This document shows positions 6,750 to 9,362 of a stretch of 9,362 nucleotides of DNA, piece after piece; the stretch's first letter is position 1, and each line of letters opens with the position of its first letter. A program made the position numbers and the translations under genes. This stretch comes from Anaerolineae bacterium. GTDB lineage: Bacteria; Chloroflexota; Anaerolineae; DRVO01. Under the pieces are notes generated by a model. That model was given only the letters and a program-made list of their open reading frames with translations. It was not told the DNA's origin and made no database searches. The stretch lies in NCBI GenBank assembly GCA_012719195.1, contig JAAYAV010000161.1, positions 1-9,362 on the forward strand. The letters run 5' to 3'.

Positions 6750-8039
6750 TTAGCCCGCCGTTGCCTTGTCCAGGGCCTGGTCCAGGTCCCAGAGGATGTC
6801 CTCGATGTCCTCGAGGCCGATGCTGAGGCGGATGAAGTCGGGCCCGATGCCGGCCGCCACCAGGTCCGCCTCGCTCAGTTGGCTGTGGGTGGTGCTGGCC
6901 GGATGGATGGCCAGGCTCTTGGCATCCCCCACGTTAGCGACATGGCTGAGAAGCTGAAGGGAGTCAATGAAGCGACCTCCCGCCTCCACCCCGCCTCTCA
7001 CCCCGAAGCCCATGATGGCGCCCGGCCCCTTGGGCAAATAGCGCTCGGCGCGCCCGTGGTGCCGGTGCGAGGGCAGACCCGGATAGGCGACGAAGGTCAC
7101 GCGTGCGTCGCCGTCCAGGAAGCGGGCTACCGCCTGGGCATTGGCGACGTGACGGTCCAGGCGCAGGCTGAGCGTTTCCACGCCGAGCAGGGTCGTCCAG
7201 GCGTTGAAGGGAGCTTGGCAGGCGCCTATGTCGCGCAGCATCTGGACGCGGGCCTTGGTGATGAAGGCGGCCGGTCCCAGGTCGGCAAAGACGAGGCCAT
7301 GGTAGCTCGGGTCAGGCGTGGTGAAGTTGGCGAAGCGACCACCGGCCCAGTCGAAGTTGCCGCCGTCGACGATGATGCCCCCGATCGTCGTGCCGTTGCC
7401 GCTCAGGAATTTGGTGGTGGAGTGGGTGACGATGTGCGCGCCCAGCTCGAAGGGGCGGCAGAGGTAGGGGCTGGCGAAGGTGTTGTCGATCATGAGCGGG
7501 ATGTGATGTCGGCGGGAGATGTCGGCCACTTCGTCGAAGGGGAAGACGCTGATATCGGGGTTGCCCAGGGTCTCCCCGTAGAGGATCTTGGTATTGGGGC
7601 GGATGGCCTTCTCGAACTGCTCCGGCTGGTCCGGGTCAACGAAGGTCACCTCGATGCCCAGCCGGGGGAAGGTGTAGCTGAACTGGCTGAAGGTGCCACC
7701 GTAGAGCTTGTTGCTGGCGATGATATGGTCTCCGGCGACGCACAAGGTAAGGATGGCGAGCGTCTGCGCGCCATGCCCGCTGCTGGCGGCCAGGGCTCCC
7801 ACGCCCCCTTCCAGAGAGGCAATCCGCTGCTCCAGCACATCGTTGGTGGGGTTAGAGATGCGGCTGTAGATGTTGCCTGTCTCCGTCAGGGAGAACAAGT
7901 CGGCCGCGTGTTGGGTGCTGCGGAACTGGTAGCTGCTGGTCTGGTAGATGGGCACCGCCCGGCTGCCCGTGGCGGGATCGGGCGCTTGGCCGGCGTGGAG
8001 TTGACGCGTGGTGAAGCCGAACTGCCGCTCTGAGCTCAT
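6750..8039 (-). CDS. metY: O-acetylhomoserine sulfhydrylase (MetY)
   Basis: This 429-residue protein is the full family length. It starts at ATG (8037-8039) after GGAGGT (8049-8054) at 9-nt spacing and ends at TAA. It is a PLP enzyme of the Cys/Met metabolism family that joins O-acetylhomoserine and sulfide into homocysteine. It shows the N-terminal FGFTTRQLHAGQAPDPATGS and YSRISNPTNDVLE around residues 58-70. SGHGAQ (87-92) follows, then the cofactor Asp185 in LMIDNTFASPYLCRP. The PLP lysine Lys210 lies in HSTTKFLSGNG, and the C-terminal SIGLEDIEDILWDLDQAL is typical. The extra length and the HGG/GNG-type sequence around the lysine separate it from cystathionine gamma-synthase and MetZ. It is the last gene of the cysK cluster, 90 nt after the rhodanese gene, so cysteine and homocysteine production may be co-transcribed. 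No SAM riboswitch motif is visible in its leader. Confidence 0.96.
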   Translation of the reverse strand: MSSERQFGFTTRQLHAGQAPDPATGSRAVPIYQTSSYQFRSTQHAADLFSLTETGNIYSRISNPTNDVLEQRIASLEGGVGALAASSGHGAQTLAILTLCVAGDHIIASNKLYGGTFSQFSYTFPRLGIEVTFVDPDQPEQFEKAIRPNTKILYGETLGNPDISVFPFDEVADISRRHHIPLMIDNTFASPYLCRPFELGAHIVTHSTTKFLSGNGTTIGGIIVDGGNFDWAGGRFANFTTPDPSYHGLVFADLGPAAFITKARVQMLRDIGACQAPFNAWTTLLGVETLSLRLDRHVANAQAVARFLDGDARVTFVAYPGLPSHRHHGRAERYLPKGPGAIMGFGVRGGVEAGGRFIDSLQLLSHVANVGDAKSLAIHPASTTHSQLSEADLVAAGIGPDFIRLSIGLEDIEDILWDLDQALDKATAG

Positions 8040-8079
8040 GGGTGGACTACCTCCATTCTCAACTCTGCCACAGCCAGGG

Positions 8080-8120
8080 CCAAGAGGGGTCGCGCCCGCT
8101 CCCGGCCGAAGGTCTCTTGG
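8080..8120 (-). other. Intercistronic inverted repeat before metY
   Basis: CCAAGAG (8080-8086) and CTCTTGG (8114-8120) form a perfect 7-bp stem enclosing a GC-rich 27-nt interior. On the minus strand it starts 9 nt after the rhodanese TAG and ends 40 nt before metY. No T tract follows, so it is more likely an mRNA processing or stability hairpin, or a weak attenuator, than a terminator. Confidence 0.35.
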
Positions 8121-8129
8121 TCTCGTCTG

Positions 8130-8594
8130 CTAGCGTACGACGGGGTAGCCCGCCTGCTGCCAGGCATCCAGGCCACCCTGCAGGGCACGTGCGTCCTCGA
8201 AGCCGTGCTCGCTCAGCCATAGCGCCGCCCGGGCGCTTGTCGCTTCGCTTGGTCAAGTGCAGACGGTGATGACGAGCCGCGCCTTGGGCAGCGTCGTCCA
8301 GGTCGACTCGATGGTTGCCAGGGGCAGGGAGACGGAACTGGGGATATGCCCCTGGGCGTAGTACTGCTCCGCGCGCACGTCCACGAAGAGGGCGGTTCCG
8401 GCAGCGTGATGCGCCACCGCCTCCTCGACGCTGATGCGCGCGACCTCGGGGAAGGGGATCCCCGAAATGACGACCGGTGTGGGAGTGGCCTGGGGACTGC
8501 AGGCACTCACCAGGGCCGCCAGCGCCAGGATCATCACCAGGGCGGGCAGCAGGCGTCCGGAATGTCGGGCGGATCGGTCTCGCGCGGGGCGCAT
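8130..8594 (-). CDS. Rhodanese-like lipoprotein, predicted selenoprotein (in-frame TGA at codon 114)
   Basis: This frame encodes 154 residues if TGA 8253-8255 is read as selenocysteine. It starts at ATG 8594 after GAGGT at 6-nt spacing and ends at TAG 8130. Residues 1-32 are a lipoprotein signal: Arg-rich start, LLPALVMILALAALVSAC with lipid-anchored Cys32 predicted. Then comes a single rhodanese domain: ISVEEAVAHH, LFVDVRAEQYYAQGHIPSSV and LVITVCT (to Cys112), then the TGA codon. In the same frame PSEATSARAALWLSEHGF and ALQGGLDAWQQAGYPVV follow. The part after TGA matches the rhodanese C-terminus exactly, so this is one gene with no frameshift. Rhodaneses carry sulfur or selenium as a persulfide on an active-site Cys. 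The TGA sits where Cys-type relatives are expected to read C-x-C-P-x-E, and it has the normal nucleophile-to-Ser-Ala spacing. The neighbours cysK (40 nt upstream) and metY (90 nt downstream) place it in sulfur metabolism, probably outside the membrane. The alternative is a recent nonsense mutation, which would leave a 113-residue truncated product. Confidence 0.75.
8221..8237 (-). promoter_or_regulatory. Candidate bacterial SECIS hairpin downstream of the TGA
   Basis: On the minus strand AGCGCC (8237-8232) and GGCGCT (8226-8221) form a perfect 6-bp stem with a 5-nt loop CGGGC (8231-8227). The stem starts 16 nt and the loop 22 nt after the TGA. Bacterial SECIS elements lie within the coding region just after UGA, with a short stem and a loop carrying G early, at about this distance (compare fdhF). 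The hairpin codes for Ser-Ala-Arg-Ala-Ala, so coding constraint and high GC could also create it. No bulged U is evident. Confidence 0.5.
8253..8255 (-). other. In-frame UGA, predicted selenocysteine codon (Sec114)
   Basis: The codon context is Val-Cys-Thr-UGA-Pro-Ser-Glu-Ala-Thr-Ser-Ala-Arg. It is the only stop codon between ATG 8594 and TAG 8130. All other long genes here encode Trp as TGG and contain no internal TGA. The ROK gene ends naturally at TGA, which argues against a reassigned code. Confidence 0.7.
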
Positions 8595-8600
8595 AGGCAC

Positions 8601-8605
8601 ACCTC
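8601..8605 (-). promoter_or_regulatory. Ribosome binding site that sets the rhodanese start
   Basis: On the minus strand GAGGT stands 6 nt before ATG 8594. The frame is open further upstream, into the 3' end of cysK as far as 8897, but only this start gives the lipoprotein signal at the N-terminus and avoids a long overlap with cysK. Confidence 0.7.
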
Positions 8606-8634
8606 GACTGGAATGACTGATAGTGTAGCCGGTA

Positions 8635-9362
<728 letters not shown>

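Noticed and set aside
6663..8033. 456-codon plus-strand open frame
   Set aside because: It is antisense to metY, which has full family motifs; its protein is low-complexity and Gly/Ala/Val/Glu-rich, a typical shadow in GC-rich DNA.
8040..8129. SAM riboswitch before metY
   Set aside because: I looked for SAM-I and SAM-II core motifs and found none; only the simple inverted repeat is visible.
8213..8506. A frameshift explanation for the broken rhodanese gene
   Set aside because: The domain continues in the same frame on both sides of the TGA; the other minus-strand frame over this region does not read as rhodanese.
8253..8594. The rhodanese gene as a complete 113-residue protein ending at TGA
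   Set aside because: It would lack the C-terminal half of the domain (the Ser-Ala helix and LQGGLDAW strand), yet these follow intact in the same frame after TGA.
8130..8594. Reassigned genetic code with TGA as Trp or Gly
   Set aside because: The ROK gene ends at TGA at its natural C-terminus, other genes have no internal TGA, Trp is always TGG, and the site calls for Cys rather than Trp or Gly.

Overview
The window is GC-rich (by eye about two-thirds GC), densely coding bacterial DNA. The gene content and style suggest an environmental bacterium, perhaps Chloroflexota or a similar GC-rich phylum. This is inference: there is no rRNA or other phylogenetic marker here. The genes form two blocks that converge near position 6640.

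The plus-strand block (1-6534) looks like carbohydrate uptake and processing. It holds the C-terminal end of an ABC-transporter solute-binding protein (1-204), a strong stem-loop, and a 1296-residue multidomain protein with a discoidin-like domain and a glycoside-hydrolase-like barrel (384-4274). These are followed by a uroporphyrinogen-decarboxylase/MtaA-superfamily protein with a GTG start (4352-5467) and a ROK-family sugar kinase with a TTG start (5548-6534). The order suggests sugar import, glycan attack and sugar phosphorylation, plus a possible methyl-transfer or demethylation step of unknown substrate.

The minus-strand block (9362-6750) is a sulfur amino-acid cluster. It reads, in transcription order, cysK (cysteine synthase, 5' end cut by the window), a short rhodanese-like lipoprotein, and metY (O-acetylhomoserine sulfhydrylase). 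A dispersed-repeat-like sequence and a GC-rich hairpin lie in the gap between the two convergent blocks.

The most interesting feature is the rhodanese-like gene at 8130-8594. Its frame is broken by one in-frame TGA (8253-8255), two codons after a cysteine, in the rhodanese active-site loop. The same frame then continues with an intact rhodanese C-terminus and ends at TAG. The TGA falls where a Cys is expected, and a perfect 6-bp hairpin with a G-containing loop starts 16 nt downstream, as in a bacterial SECIS element. I read this as a selenocysteine-containing rhodanese lipoprotein (Cys-Thr-Sec motif). An automatic gene caller would cut it off at the TGA. The Sec machinery (selA, selB, selC, selD) is not in this window, so the claim needs genome-level confirmation.
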